From contig NZ_QKVM01000026.1 in NCBI RefSeq assembly GCF_003231305.1, positions 1-64,000 of the forward strand: DNA of 64,000 bases. Direction: 5' to 3'. Source of the stretch: Pseudomonas sichuanensis. Its GTDB lineage: Bacteria > Pseudomonadota > Gammaproteobacteria > Pseudomonadales > Pseudomonadaceae. A program made the translations under genes and the position numbers. The notes beneath the pieces are model-generated. The model searched no databases. It was given only the letters and a program-made list of their open reading frames with translations, and was not told the DNA's origin. This document shows positions 8,339 through 17,088 of the stretch, piece by piece. Numbering within the stretch: the stretch's first letter is position 1; every line of letters starts with the position of its first letter.

Positions 8339-9723
8339 GCAGTGTTCTAAGAGAGTGGCAGACCTCATGTATCGAGAAAGCACTACGACACTTTCAGGTA
8401 AATAGGCATTTCTTTTGCCAAGCAACGCCAGGAGCAGGCAAGACGAGAATGGCTGGCGAATTGGCAAAAGAGCTGCTCAAAAAAAATGTTATCGATCTTG
8501 TGTTGTGCTTCGCGCCGTCCTGCCAAGTAGTCGATGGTTTCAGGGCTACGTTCTCAAAAATACTTGGGCGTCGAATGGACGGATATGTGGGAGCAATTGG
8601 TGATGCTTCTACTTACCAAGGCATGGATACGAAAGGTGAGGAATTTTGGGACCTATTTGAACAGTATCGGATATTAGCGATATTTGACGAAATTCATCAC
8701 TGCGCGGGTTATGACCTTCAATCCAGCAACACTTGGGGAGCGACAATTATATCCAAAATACAAAATCAAGCGACATTCACTTTGTCTTTGTCGGGCACGC
8801 CTTGGAGAACAGATGATAAAGCCATTGCACTTGGACGCTACTCAGCGCCTGCTGGAGCGTTGGCCCGTGATTATCACTATGGACTTCAACAGGCTATTGA
8901 CGACAAGATTTGTAGATCCCCGAGAATAACCTTAGTTGACAACCACAACCTACAGTTAACCCAAAAAAACCAACAGAGCCGACTAACATCTAATTACGAC
9001 AGCTTCGCCCATTTACTTGAAAGCTCACCGCTTTGCTTTGAAGACATTCTATGGAATGAAGACGTAATAGATCATATTCTCGACCTAGGCTGTCGAAAAC
9101 TATCTGAAATCAGGAAAGGAAACCCATCTGCTGCTGGACTTATCGTTGCATCTGACACTAATCACGCTAAGTTAATCGAGAGTAAGCTCAAACGCCGCGG
9201 CGAAAACTGTCGCGTGGCTACGTCGAAAACTGGTAGCGCTCAAGATAAAATCAACGAGTTTAGATCTGGGATTGGTTGCTGGATTGTTGCGGTAGGCATG
9301 ATTAGCGAGGGCACTGACATTCCTCGCTTACAAGTATGCTGTTACCTGAGTCGCATTCGCACAGAACTGCACTATCGTCAGGTCTTGGGCAGAATTCTCA
9401 GACGAACAGGGGTCAACGATGATCAAGCTTGGTTATTTGTGGTAGCCGAACCTTCACTTATAGAATACTCGCGACGGCTCTCTGATGATCTGCCTCAAGA
9501 CCTGGCTGTTATCAGCATGCAGACTGTACCGCGACCCCAGGAGAAAGAAGCTTTAACAGGCGGAGAAAACAAAGGTATCGACACCTGGCCGATCCTCACA
9601 GCCGATACTGGCCGCCCCTCCAAAGTGGATTACCTTGAATCTGCTCCAAATTCGCACTCATCAACGAGCTACGAATTGAGCGTATCGTCACAGTTTCGAG
9701 CCGAACTGTTAGAAATCTCATAG
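8335..9723 (+). CDS. SF2 DEAD/DEAH-box helicase family protein
   Basis: A 462-residue superfamily 2 helicase core. Visible motifs in order: Walker A ATPGAGKT (residues 30-37), motif II DEIH (about 118-121), motif III-like SGTPWR, motif V GMISEGTDIP and motif VI QVLGRILRR. The Q-like region REWQTSCIEKAL precedes Walker A, as in the restriction-type SF2 helicases (ResIII/UvrB-like). There is no nuclease domain in the protein, so any cleavage activity would have to come from a partner. The last 70 residues are poorly ordered. It overlaps the 189-aa gene and sits 168 bases before gmtY. A nucleic acid translocase in phage defence is likely but not shown. Confidence 0.8.
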   Translation: MSSVLREWQTSCIEKALRHFQVNRHFFCQATPGAGKTRMAGELAKELLKKNVIDLVLCFAPSCQVVDGFRATFSKILGRRMDGYVGAIGDASTYQGMDTKGEEFWDLFEQYRILAIFDEIHHCAGYDLQSSNTWGATIISKIQNQATFTLSLSGTPWRTDDKAIALGRYSAPAGALARDYHYGLQQAIDDKICRSPRITLVDNHNLQLTQKNQQSRLTSNYDSFAHLLESSPLCFEDILWNEDVIDHILDLGCRKLSEIRKGNPSAAGLIVASDTNHAKLIESKLKRRGENCRVATSKTGSAQDKINEFRSGIGCWIVAVGMISEGTDIPRLQVCCYLSRIRTELHYRQVLGRILRRTGVNDDQAWLFVVAEPSLIEYSRRLSDDLPQDLAVISMQTVPRPQEKEALTGGENKGIDTWPILTADTGRPSKVDYLESAPNSHSSTSYELSVSSQFRAELLEIS

Positions 9724-9782
9724 ACTTAGATTAGAGCGAGCCTTAAAACTAGCCAGACTACACAATTGCGCATACCAAGAAC

Positions 9783-9794
9783 TAGTCTAGACTA
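9783..9794. promoter_or_regulatory. Palindrome upstream of gmtY
   Basis: TAGTCTAGACTA is a perfect 12-base palindrome, and a related sequence ACTAGCCAGACTA lies about 35 bases to its left. Both fall in the 168-base gap before gmtY, the only candidate promoter region for the gmtYZX genes. An operator is possible; the binding protein is unknown. Confidence 0.3.
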
Positions 9795-9891
9795 TGAGTG
9801 CAGCTCTGCGAACATCGGTTTGCAATAAGCTTTTGAAAACCTAGATACAAAACCTGCTTACGATCCTAACGATACTTGCCAGGTAATTGCG

Positions 9892-11247
9892 ATGGCTTAC
9901 ATCATAAAGATTAAAGCACGCTACCAAAACGATCAAACCGGCCGTACCATTAAGCTCCCTGCTTTATGGACCGAAAGCGGCGTATTAGTATCACACCTTC
10001 GCTACCTGGCTGACAACAGCAAGAAGAGCTCATCCTGGAAAGAGAAGTCCACACAAGCCGTTAAGCTACTAATAGAGTATATTAATGCCAATGTGGGATT
10101 ATTTAAGAAAACAACAAAACTTCTCGCATCATTTGCAAGAGCTTTAGAAGAGGGCACCGTAGATCCAAGAACATTAAAAGACCCCTCGCAACTCTTTTGG
10201 CTACCAAAATCTAGCGAACACTGCTCAGACCTCCTGTTCCTAATAACAGACTATACCGACTGGCTAAGCCGTCAAAGTGACTTTAAAATAAAGCTCGCCA
10301 ATCCTTTCAGACAAGCCACCTCTACGGAGCAGCGGATGAACTGGTGCGCCTTCCACAATAAACGAAACAGAGTCTTTTTGAATCACCTTGTGGACCCGGA
10401 CAAACACGTCGAAGCGTTAAGCACCATTCGCGAAGTAACAGGACCACAGCGCCCCACCGAAAACATTGCACCCGCGAAAAGATTTCCTGAAGACAAAATT
10501 GATCTCTTGATGAAAGCGGGATTTATTATTCTGAACACCAAGAAGTCCGACATGCCGCGCCCTGACTACAAGGGCCAGGCATTAACGCTGCTCATGCACT
10601 ACGGAGGCTTGCGCAAATCTGAAGCACTGCACCTTTACTTGTCAGATATCATTCTAGACGAGAAAAAAAACGAGGCCATTGTAAGGGTCTATCATCCGTC
10701 TAACGGAAAGTCACCTGACGAGCAATACCCTACCAGAAAGCAATTTTTAGCAATACATTACGGGCTATTGCCCCGAACTGAATACCTGAAAACAGAACGG
10801 CTGCATTTAGGGTGGAAAAACCCAGTACTTGACAACAAAGATGGTTACTTTTCAGTTCAGTTCTTCCCACCCCATAAAGCCGCAGAGTTCTTGAGTGTAT
10901 GGATTAAGTATCTTAAAGAACAGCGCACCGACCCAGATTCATCACACGACCACCCTTATGCATTCACCAATTCAAAGGGAGAGCCTGAAACTCTAAAAAA
11001 CGCCCAACGCCTACATAAGTCGGCTGTGGAGCGAATTGGCCTACTGCACCGAAAATTAGTTGGCACAAGCGAGCACGGGCATCGGCACAGCTATGGATAC
11101 AGGCTTCGAGAAAATGGATTCAATCAAATTGAAATCCAAAAGTGCATGCACCATAGAAGCCCCGATTCATGCTTAGTTTATATTCAGCCGACACATGAAG
11201 AGATACGACAAAAAATGTCAATAATCGATAAAAGCAGCCTACACTAA
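9892..11247 (+). CDS. gmtY: Gamma-mobile-trio recombinase GmtY
   Basis: A 451-residue tyrosine recombinase, the first gene of the trio that moves GMT islands. Catalytic residues are visible in the C-terminal half: R241 in HYGGLRKSEAL, H395 and R398 in EHGHRHSYGYRL, H420/H421 in CMHHRSPDS, and the nucleophile Y430 in CLVYIQP. The N-terminal half should be the core-binding and arm domain. It is followed after 33 bases by gmtZ. The trio order Y-Z-X and the sizes fit the described Gamma-Mobile-Trio family. It is AT-richer than the host genes. The start ATG 9892 has AGGT upstream. Confidence 0.85.
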   Translation: MAYIIKIKARYQNDQTGRTIKLPALWTESGVLVSHLRYLADNSKKSSSWKEKSTQAVKLLIEYINANVGLFKKTTKLLASFARALEEGTVDPRTLKDPSQLFWLPKSSEHCSDLLFLITDYTDWLSRQSDFKIKLANPFRQATSTEQRMNWCAFHNKRNRVFLNHLVDPDKHVEALSTIREVTGPQRPTENIAPAKRFPEDKIDLLMKAGFIILNTKKSDMPRPDYKGQALTLLMHYGGLRKSEALHLYLSDIILDEKKNEAIVRVYHPSNGKSPDEQYPTRKQFLAIHYGLLPRTEYLKTERLHLGWKNPVLDNKDGYFSVQFFPPHKAAEFLSVWIKYLKEQRTDPDSSHDHPYAFTNSKGEPETLKNAQRLHKSAVERIGLLHRKLVGTSEHGHRHSYGYRLRENGFNQIEIQKCMHHRSPDSCLVYIQPTHEEIRQKMSIIDKSSLH

Positions 11248-11280
11248 ATCATTATTTCTGCGGACTCAAGGTGAGGCTCC

Positions 11281-14200
11281 ATGCCAGAAAAAATAAAATA
11301 CGCAACCTTACTCGAAGTTAAAGCCGCAGTTAGAAAGCTTGGTATAAAAAATAGCAGAGCCTACAGACTTCGCTGGCAAGAAGATCCTAGGCTACCGGCC
11401 AACCCTTATATTGATTACGCCAGCGAATGGCTCTCATGGTACGACCTCTGTGGTAGTGAAAGGCCAATTGAGAAATATCTGACGCTTGCAGAGGCACGTG
11501 AGGCCGTAGCTCGCCTAGGTATATGGACAGTGGCCCACTATTCAACTGATCACCATAAAGACCCAAAGCTCCCAGGCGACTTGCGCTTTTACCCGAACTT
11601 TAAAGGGTGGCCAGAGTTTATTGGCAAAAGCATATATAAAGATTTCTATAAAACACTCAGCGAAGCTAGTAGAGCAGCGCTTGCGCTCGGCATCAATAGC
11701 TACCACCAATACACTACGCTAAAAAGATACAAAGCAGACCCAAAACTGCCTGCAAACCCTAGCACCATCTATCCAGACTGGCAGAATTGGAAGCATTTTT
11801 TCGGAACAAATCATTTAGTCCCAGTTTATGAAAGTTATGAACTGGCCTCTGCAGCCGCTATATCCTTAGGAATCCAACACTCAAGTGAGTATTTCACTCG
11901 CCGAGAGGAAGACCCGAAATTACCTATTCACCCCCAGACCCGCTACAAAGAGCGATGGGAGGGCTGGGTAAATTTCCTCCATCCTGGTAAAACTAGGAAA
12001 GTTTACGAGACCTTTGAACAGGCTAGAGCTGCAGCCCGCAACCTGAATTGCAAGTCACGAACAGATTACTACACAAAATTTAAAGAAGACTGGCGTCTGC
12101 GCAGAGATCCAACAAGTGTTTATACGGATCAATGGACGTCATGGAAGGACTATTTAGACCTAACAGTACAATATGAAACGCTACATGAAGTGCGCATAGC
12201 TGCACAGAGATTAGGCATCAGCACAAAGCGACAGTATGAATTAAATTACCACAACGACCCGCGCCTTCCAAGCAACCCGGAACAATTCAAAAATGAATGG
12301 AAGTCGTGGATTCACTTTTTCTTACCCATTGCTTACGACTGCCTTGACGACATTAGAATAGCAGTAACTCGACTCGATATAAAAGACAGTCAGGATTACC
12401 GCAACCGCTATAAACTCTACCCTCCATTACCCGCCCACCCTGAACGGGTATTCCGAGACGAATGGAAAAGCTGGTATGACTTATGCTCTATCAGAACGTT
12501 TTACACTTTCGATGAAACAGTAAAACTAATTCAGCCTCTTAATCTTAACTCCTTACGAGAATATAGAAAACATGTGAAGTCCTCAGGAGACAATAGATTA
12601 CCGTACACTCCGGACAAAGTATATTACAGAGACTGGACCACCTCGTATGCGTTTCTCGGAAAGACGGAGCCATTTTCAGAAAGCTCGATAGATGCTGACC
12701 ATTCGAAGTGGCTGGAGGATTTAAATAGCTTCATGAAAGAAGCTCGTGGCGGACGGGGAAAACAGCTAGCAATCTGCCGTTTTTTGGCAACTTACGTGCA
12801 GCCAAACGCATACGGAACCACACCAGGAGAATTCCTCTCAAACAAGTCTATAGAATTACAACATTTCAAAAACTATGTAACCTCCACAACCCCAGAATAT
12901 CTTAGACGAAGCTTCGTCATGGCCATAAACGAATTCATGCGATTCATTATCCGCGAGCAATTCACGCTTGAGGATGACGAGACTGGTGAATTGATAATCG
13001 CAGACGGAATAAGCAACCCATTACGCGGCAGCGAAACAGAATACTCAGGCACGACAAGCAGTAGCGGCCCTGGCGAAACATCTAAACCAGCTTTGGCCTA
13101 TCAATATGTTGCAGCCCTGCAAAAATGGATAGTTCCAGATACTGCAACCAGCTTCTCTGACTTAACCCACCTCCATAATTTCGACGCTGACTGGGTAGAG
13201 ATCGATCTAAATAATTTCAAATTGGATAACAGCGATCCTGATCTCATTACACGCTGGATTGGAGGAAAGTTTAAAGCATGGTTTCCAATGTATTGGATGC
13301 AGGTACTCACCCTAGTTTCGGTCCCCTCCAGAGGTAGACAAATTGCATACTGCGACTCAGGGGAAGGCGATGAGTACATCCCAATTCATAATGACTGCAA
13401 GGTTTTCTGGGCTAAAAATGAAGGTCCGCTTTCAGGCATAACAAAAAATCAAGGCTTCATAAAACGATATCCTGGCGATCAATGCGGAATGTTTGTTACT
13501 AGCAACAAGACCAGTATTGGGTATAGCGGCTACAGTGTGCCATGGATACCCCCTCATTTGCTCCCATGGATAATTAAGCTCCGTCAGTGGCAGGCAAAAT
13601 ATAACCCAATAATTCGCCCTATGCCATGGATTGAATGTATTCGCACCAACCTGAATGAAAGCCAGCGTCATGCCAAAGGTGCTAATTGCTTCTTGTTTCG
13701 TCTCTTCGGGGCTGAAGAACCTGGATCCCCAACAAATATACTAACCCCTCGACTCGCAGCCGCACTTTATTACTCACAACCTCGGGACTTACCATTAGCC
13801 ACGCTGACAGGCCCCAGAGAGAAACTAAGTTGCTATTCGTCTATTTATACTCCACACAGCATGAGGGTAAGCCTTATCACGGCATACGTCCATGAGTTTG
13901 GGCTACCCATTGAAATCACCATGAAGATTGCTGGGCACAGTTCAATCGTGATGAATTTGTACTATGTAAAAATCGGAGGAATTGAATTACAACGTCGATT
14001 TTCAGAAGGTGAGAAGCGCGCGCTTCAGAATCAAGTATTTGTTGCACAGAGCATGATCGAACAGGGCAGAATCGATCAAATCCAAGGGCAATTAGTCGCA
14101 AACAACCAAGATGCCCTCGAGCTGATATATAGGCAAAAATCTCCGGGCAGCTATTTATTTCGAGACTACGGCTTTTGCCCATATGCAGGTGCTAGGTGTG

Positions 14201-15033
14201 ATGACGGAGGATCGCTCGGTAAAGGTGATATTTGGTTGCCGGTGCCAGGCGGGTATCTAGGCAGTCAGAACTGCATAAGATGTCGCCACTTCGTAACCGG
14301 CCCTGCATTCATAGGTGGCCTGCTAGCTCTAGGTAATGAAATATCGCTAGAAGTAAATCTTCAATTCACAAAATACGACGAACTCCAAGCCAAAGCTGAA
14401 GAGTTAAGATCCGAAATTGACAGTCGGGATGAGCGAGAGTATGAATTAAGCAAGTACGGAAAAGACATTGAAGCCCGAGACCTAAGTCTAGAGGCTAAGC
14501 ATCGAAAACTGCTAGCCGAAGCTGAGAGTGCAGCTAAAAAACTTGATGTATTGATTTGTGATGTGCAGGCTAGCGCAAGCCTAATAAAGCAAATCGAGCA
14601 GGCTACCCTTACAAAATCCAAGTCCGAGCCTCAAGACTCACTCATGCTTATTGTGCAAGAGGGTCATGAGCTTAGGCTCGCGCTAGAAGAAACCACTCAC
14701 TTTCATCAGTTAAGCGAGGTATGTGAAAATGCCGAGATATATGAATGCGCTTCTGCCCACTCTGCCTTGGCCGCAAGATCCCAGCTGTTGGACAAAATGC
14801 TTGAAGACAATAATTCCCCGCAGCGAATGTTCAGGCTAAATAAGGAGCAGCAGCTTTTAGTTGGCAATCAGATCGCAAGACTCTTGATATCACGACTCAG
14901 AAGCTGGGAACGTATCGACTCACTAATTGAAGGGAAATTCAGGCTGGCCGAACTGGTTGGACTTGAGAGCATCTCTCTTAAAGAAATCAGCGATGCCTTT
15001 ATAAATAACGCAAGAAACTTGCCTCAGGTTTAA
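11281..15033 (+). CDS. gmtZ: Gamma-mobile-trio integrase GmtZ (VPA1269-like)
   Basis: A 1250-residue protein. Residues 1 to about 470 are eight tandem units of 50-65 residues with the shared pattern A-x-x-LGI, Y, D-x-x-LP-x-x-P, W-x-x-W; this matches the phage-integrase repeat unit (INT_rpt). Residues about 640-920 form a tyrosine recombinase domain: R684 in VPSRGRQ, H859 and R862 in PHSMRVSL, H886 in AGHSS and Y894/Y895. Four cysteines (C966, C973, C998, C1001) could bind zinc. Residues about 1015-1110 look like a coiled coil. Together with GmtY and GmtX it would cut and join the island ends. Start ATG 11281 follows AAGGTGAGG. Stop is five bases before gmtX. Confidence 0.85.
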   Translation: MPEKIKYATLLEVKAAVRKLGIKNSRAYRLRWQEDPRLPANPYIDYASEWLSWYDLCGSERPIEKYLTLAEAREAVARLGIWTVAHYSTDHHKDPKLPGDLRFYPNFKGWPEFIGKSIYKDFYKTLSEASRAALALGINSYHQYTTLKRYKADPKLPANPSTIYPDWQNWKHFFGTNHLVPVYESYELASAAAISLGIQHSSEYFTRREEDPKLPIHPQTRYKERWEGWVNFLHPGKTRKVYETFEQARAAARNLNCKSRTDYYTKFKEDWRLRRDPTSVYTDQWTSWKDYLDLTVQYETLHEVRIAAQRLGISTKRQYELNYHNDPRLPSNPEQFKNEWKSWIHFFLPIAYDCLDDIRIAVTRLDIKDSQDYRNRYKLYPPLPAHPERVFRDEWKSWYDLCSIRTFYTFDETVKLIQPLNLNSLREYRKHVKSSGDNRLPYTPDKVYYRDWTTSYAFLGKTEPFSESSIDADHSKWLEDLNSFMKEARGGRGKQLAICRFLATYVQPNAYGTTPGEFLSNKSIELQHFKNYVTSTTPEYLRRSFVMAINEFMRFIIREQFTLEDDETGELIIADGISNPLRGSETEYSGTTSSSGPGETSKPALAYQYVAALQKWIVPDTATSFSDLTHLHNFDADWVEIDLNNFKLDNSDPDLITRWIGGKFKAWFPMYWMQVLTLVSVPSRGRQIAYCDSGEGDEYIPIHNDCKVFWAKNEGPLSGITKNQGFIKRYPGDQCGMFVTSNKTSIGYSGYSVPWIPPHLLPWIIKLRQWQAKYNPIIRPMPWIECIRTNLNESQRHAKGANCFLFRLFGAEEPGSPTNILTPRLAAALYYSQPRDLPLATLTGPREKLSCYSSIYTPHSMRVSLITAYVHEFGLPIEITMKIAGHSSIVMNLYYVKIGGIELQRRFSEGEKRALQNQVFVAQSMIEQGRIDQIQGQLVANNQDALELIYRQKSPGSYLFRDYGFCPYAGARCDDGGSLGKGDIWLPVPGGYLGSQNCIRCRHFVTGPAFIGGLLALGNEISLEVNLQFTKYDELQAKAEELRSEIDSRDEREYELSKYGKDIEARDLSLEAKHRKLLAEAESAAKKLDVLICDVQASASLIKQIEQATLTKSKSEPQDSLMLIVQEGHELRLALEETTHFHQLSEVCENAEIYECASAHSALAARSQLLDKMLEDNNSPQRMFRLNKEQQLLVGNQIARLLISRLRSWERIDSLIEGKFRLAELVGLESISLKEISDAFINNARNLPQV

Positions 15034-15037
15034 AATC

Positions 15038-15628
15038 ATGACGCCATCTGAAACCCTGAGTAAACTAAAGAAAAATTGCAGCTTAAAAAAACAGCATACT
15101 CTGGACGCAGTGTACGAGGTATGCAATGAGATGCTATCGAACGGCGAAAAGAACTTTTCGTTTTCAGCCATTGCACGCCTAGGCATTGATTGTGGAGTAC
15201 CCAACGCTCAAAGCATGCGAAATAGTTCGGGCCAAGCATATCGCGTGCTAATACAGGCATTCAAAGAGGCGGCAGGTCCGGCCCACCATGACCGAGCACC
15301 GTCAGATTGGATAGACGCGATAAAAGATGGTAAGGCTAAATTTTTGGCGCGAGCCCAAGAGGCTGAGAATCATCGCCTCCGAAGACTGCTGAGAGAAATT
15401 ACGCCGCCCAATCTCGAAATCCGGGTTGATGATCGCACTCCGTTTTCATCCGAGAATAAATTATCAGAAATAGAACGCAGAGCTCTTTTGTATTTAATGT
15501 CAGAAGAGTTCAGGCTACAATGGGGCTGCACACTGGGCAAGCACGGCGACTTGATTGACAAGAAGGGAGCAAAGGTGTTTCGCCCAGGAACCCTTGATGC
15601 AATACAGAAGGCTCTCAGGGCATTGTGA
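15038..15628 (+). CDS. gmtX: Gamma-mobile-trio protein GmtX
   Basis: A 196-residue protein, the small third member of the trio. The N-terminal 75 residues (LKKQHTLDAVYEVCNEML, then SFSAIARLGIDCGVP) look like a helical DNA-binding domain related to those of small recombinase partners such as Tn554 TnpC; this part is inferred. The C-terminal part has an acidic helix ending in TLDAIQKALRAL. It starts four bases after the gmtZ stop codon, so it is in the same operon. The family is known only from its constant association with GmtY and GmtZ. Confidence 0.8.
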   Translation: MTPSETLSKLKKNCSLKKQHTLDAVYEVCNEMLSNGEKNFSFSAIARLGIDCGVPNAQSMRNSSGQAYRVLIQAFKEAAGPAHHDRAPSDWIDAIKDGKAKFLARAQEAENHRLRRLLREITPPNLEIRVDDRTPFSSENKLSEIERRALLYLMSEEFRLQWGCTLGKHGDLIDKKGAKVFRPGTLDAIQKALRAL

Positions 15629-15657
15629 CCGCTCTTTGAATTAAAAACAGGCATAAA

Positions 15658-16161
15658 ATGGCTACCAATCTCATTACTGAAGCTGGCTATCAGTCCTTGA
15701 AAGATGAACTAGATTGGCTCTGGCGCGAAGAGCGACCGGAGATTACCAGAAAAGTCACTTGGGCTGCGTCTTTGGGCGACAGAAGTGAAAATGCTGACTA
15801 CCAGTACAATAAAAAGAGGCTAAGGGAAATAGATCGGCGCGTAAGATACCTCCGTAAGCGTATCGAAGACCTTCGGGTAGTCCCTTATTCCCCTACTCAG
15901 GAAGGCAAGGTATTTTTTGGAGCTTGGGTAACTATTGCCAACGAGGATGATACAAGCAAGAAATTCCGCATTGTAGGTGCTGATGAAATTTACGATAGGA
16001 AAGACTTCATCTCAATTGATTCCCCGATGGCACGCGCATGCATTGGCAAGTGTGCAGGTGATGAGATTGTTGTTCGGACTCCAACTGGCGATGCCTACTG
16101 GGAAGTCACCGAAATTGAGTACAGGGAGGCGGAAGACGCACCCCGGTTCATTAAACCCTGA
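15658..16161 (+). CDS. greB: Island-borne transcription elongation factor GreB
   Basis: A complete 167-residue GreB. The N-terminal coiled coil holds the conserved GDRSENADYQYNKKRLREID, whose acidic tip lets GreB stimulate RNA polymerase to cleave backtracked transcripts. The C-terminal FKBP-like domain is intact through the end. It begins 29 bases after gmtX and is the last gene of the island. It faces the truncated chromosomal greB at 16314-16455, with which it shares 34 of 47 N-terminal residues by my count, so it is a divergent copy and not a duplication. It probably replaces the gene broken by insertion. Confidence 0.9.
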   Translation: MATNLITEAGYQSLKDELDWLWREERPEITRKVTWAASLGDRSENADYQYNKKRLREIDRRVRYLRKRIEDLRVVPYSPTQEGKVFFGAWVTIANEDDTSKKFRIVGADEIYDRKDFISIDSPMARACIGKCAGDEIVVRTPTGDAYWEVTEIEYREAEDAPRFIKP

Positions 16162-16219
16162 GGTGCCTCCAAATCGGCCACCACTATGTCAAAACCAGCT
16201 ACAGTGATGGCCGACAATG

Positions 16220-16290
16220 AATAGTACGACGCAAAAGTACAGTACTATTCCGAAAAACCAGCAAAATCAATGTGTAAGACCAAATAGTAC
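16220..16290. repeat. AATAGTAC repeats at the right island end
   Basis: The octamer AATAGTAC occurs at 16220-16227 and 16283-16290, and inverted (GTACTATT) at 16242-16249. The first and second copies make a perfect inverted repeat with a 14-base spacer. All three lie between the island greB and the junction near 16314. Clusters of short direct and inverted repeats at an element end are typical recombinase binding sites. Confidence 0.5.
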
Positions 16291-16313
16291 ACGAGCTTGG
16301 GGTTCTTCCTTCC

Positions 16314-16455
16314 AGTCGGCGTTCTCGCTGCGGTCGCCCAGCGACGCCGCCCAGGCGACCTTCTGGGTAATCTCCGGGCGATAGACCCGCCACAGATGGT
16401 CAAGCTCCTGCTTCAGGGCTGCATGACCTTCGGTGGTGATGATGTTGGTACTCAA
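16314..16455 (-). pseudogene. greB: 5' fragment of chromosomal greB, cut by the island
   Basis: Reading left from TTG 16455 (GAGGAG lies eight bases upstream), 47 codons match GreB up to GDRSENAD; the frame then changes at once to island sequence and stops at 16267-16269 after 62 codons in total. The break falls at or next to the T after the GAC codon, near 16314. The missing 3' part of greB should lie beyond the left end of the island, outside the window. The fragment lacks most of the coiled coil and all of the C-terminal domain, so it cannot work as GreB. Confidence 0.85.
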
Positions 16456-16545
16456 GCGGCGGTCTCCTCAGTGCATCTGCAGCAGGCGCCAGGCGCCCAC
16501 CGAGTGACCGAGCTTAGCGAAAAACCTGCGGGTTTGACACGCTGA

Positions 16546-16854
16546 TCAGGCGCGCGTGATCAGCCCCTGGCGGGCGATGCGCGTGAGCTGGCCGATAACC
16601 TCGGCGGCATCCTCGGCGGCCGGCGCCTGGATCACGGCCAGGTCGAAACGGTCGTTGGCGTACTCGCCAAGCTGGGTGCAGGTTTCGAAGAACTGGATGA
16701 GGAACGCCCGGGCCTGGCCCTTGCGACGGGAAAAACCGTCAAGGTTGCGCAGGAGCGTAGGCTGATGCTGGCCACCGAGCAGAATGCGCGGGGTGCGGGA
16801 CGCCTGGTCTTTGGCCAGGGGGGTCAAACAGACACTGGTACGTGGACAACTCAT
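16546..16854 (-). CDS. Conserved hypothetical protein, 102 residues
   Basis: A short soluble protein with high-GC core-type codon use. The C-terminal half (LGEYANDRFDLAVIQAPAAEDAAEVIGQL) suggests an alternating beta/alpha fold, and the N-terminal part is basic. I do not know a function. It lies upstream of greB on the same strand, 90 bases from the TTG start, and so it is the first intact core gene next to the island. GGAG is present nine bases before ATG 16854. Confidence 0.55.
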   Translation of the reverse strand: MSCPRTSVCLTPLAKDQASRTPRILLGGQHQPTLLRNLDGFSRRKGQARAFLIQFFETCTQLGEYANDRFDLAVIQAPAAEDAAEVIGQLTRIARQGLITRA

Positions 16855-17018
16855 GGAGTTTTTCTCCGCCTCGCTGATCCCGCTGGGCAGCGGTGGGAGG
16901 CGTCACCGAACCAGCGCTTTAGCGGTATTTCGGATGACCCGGGAGGGTTGCCCTGCGCCCCGCAAGTAGCTGTTTAAATCGGCGCAGTCGGTATGCTAGA
17001 GGGATGAGCTCCAAGTTT

Positions 17019-17071
17019 CAAGCCGCACGGTGCAAGTTGATGATTGCGATCGACTTGCACCGTGCGGCTTG
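17019..17071. repeat. Long inverted repeat before doxX
   Basis: Nineteen bases at 17019-17037 (core AAGCCGCACGGTGCAAGT) pair perfectly with 17053-17071 around a 15-base loop. It sits 17 bases past the doxX stop codon (minus strand). It may end doxX transcription or be one of the intergenic inverted repeats common in Pseudomonas; there is no U-tract. Confidence 0.55.
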
Positions 17072-17088
17072 ACGTTTGCAGCTTGGGC

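Noticed and set aside
8335..9723. Helicase as part of a complete restriction-modification system
   Set aside because: No methyltransferase or nuclease gene is visible nearby, although the controller-type XRE protein hinted at one.
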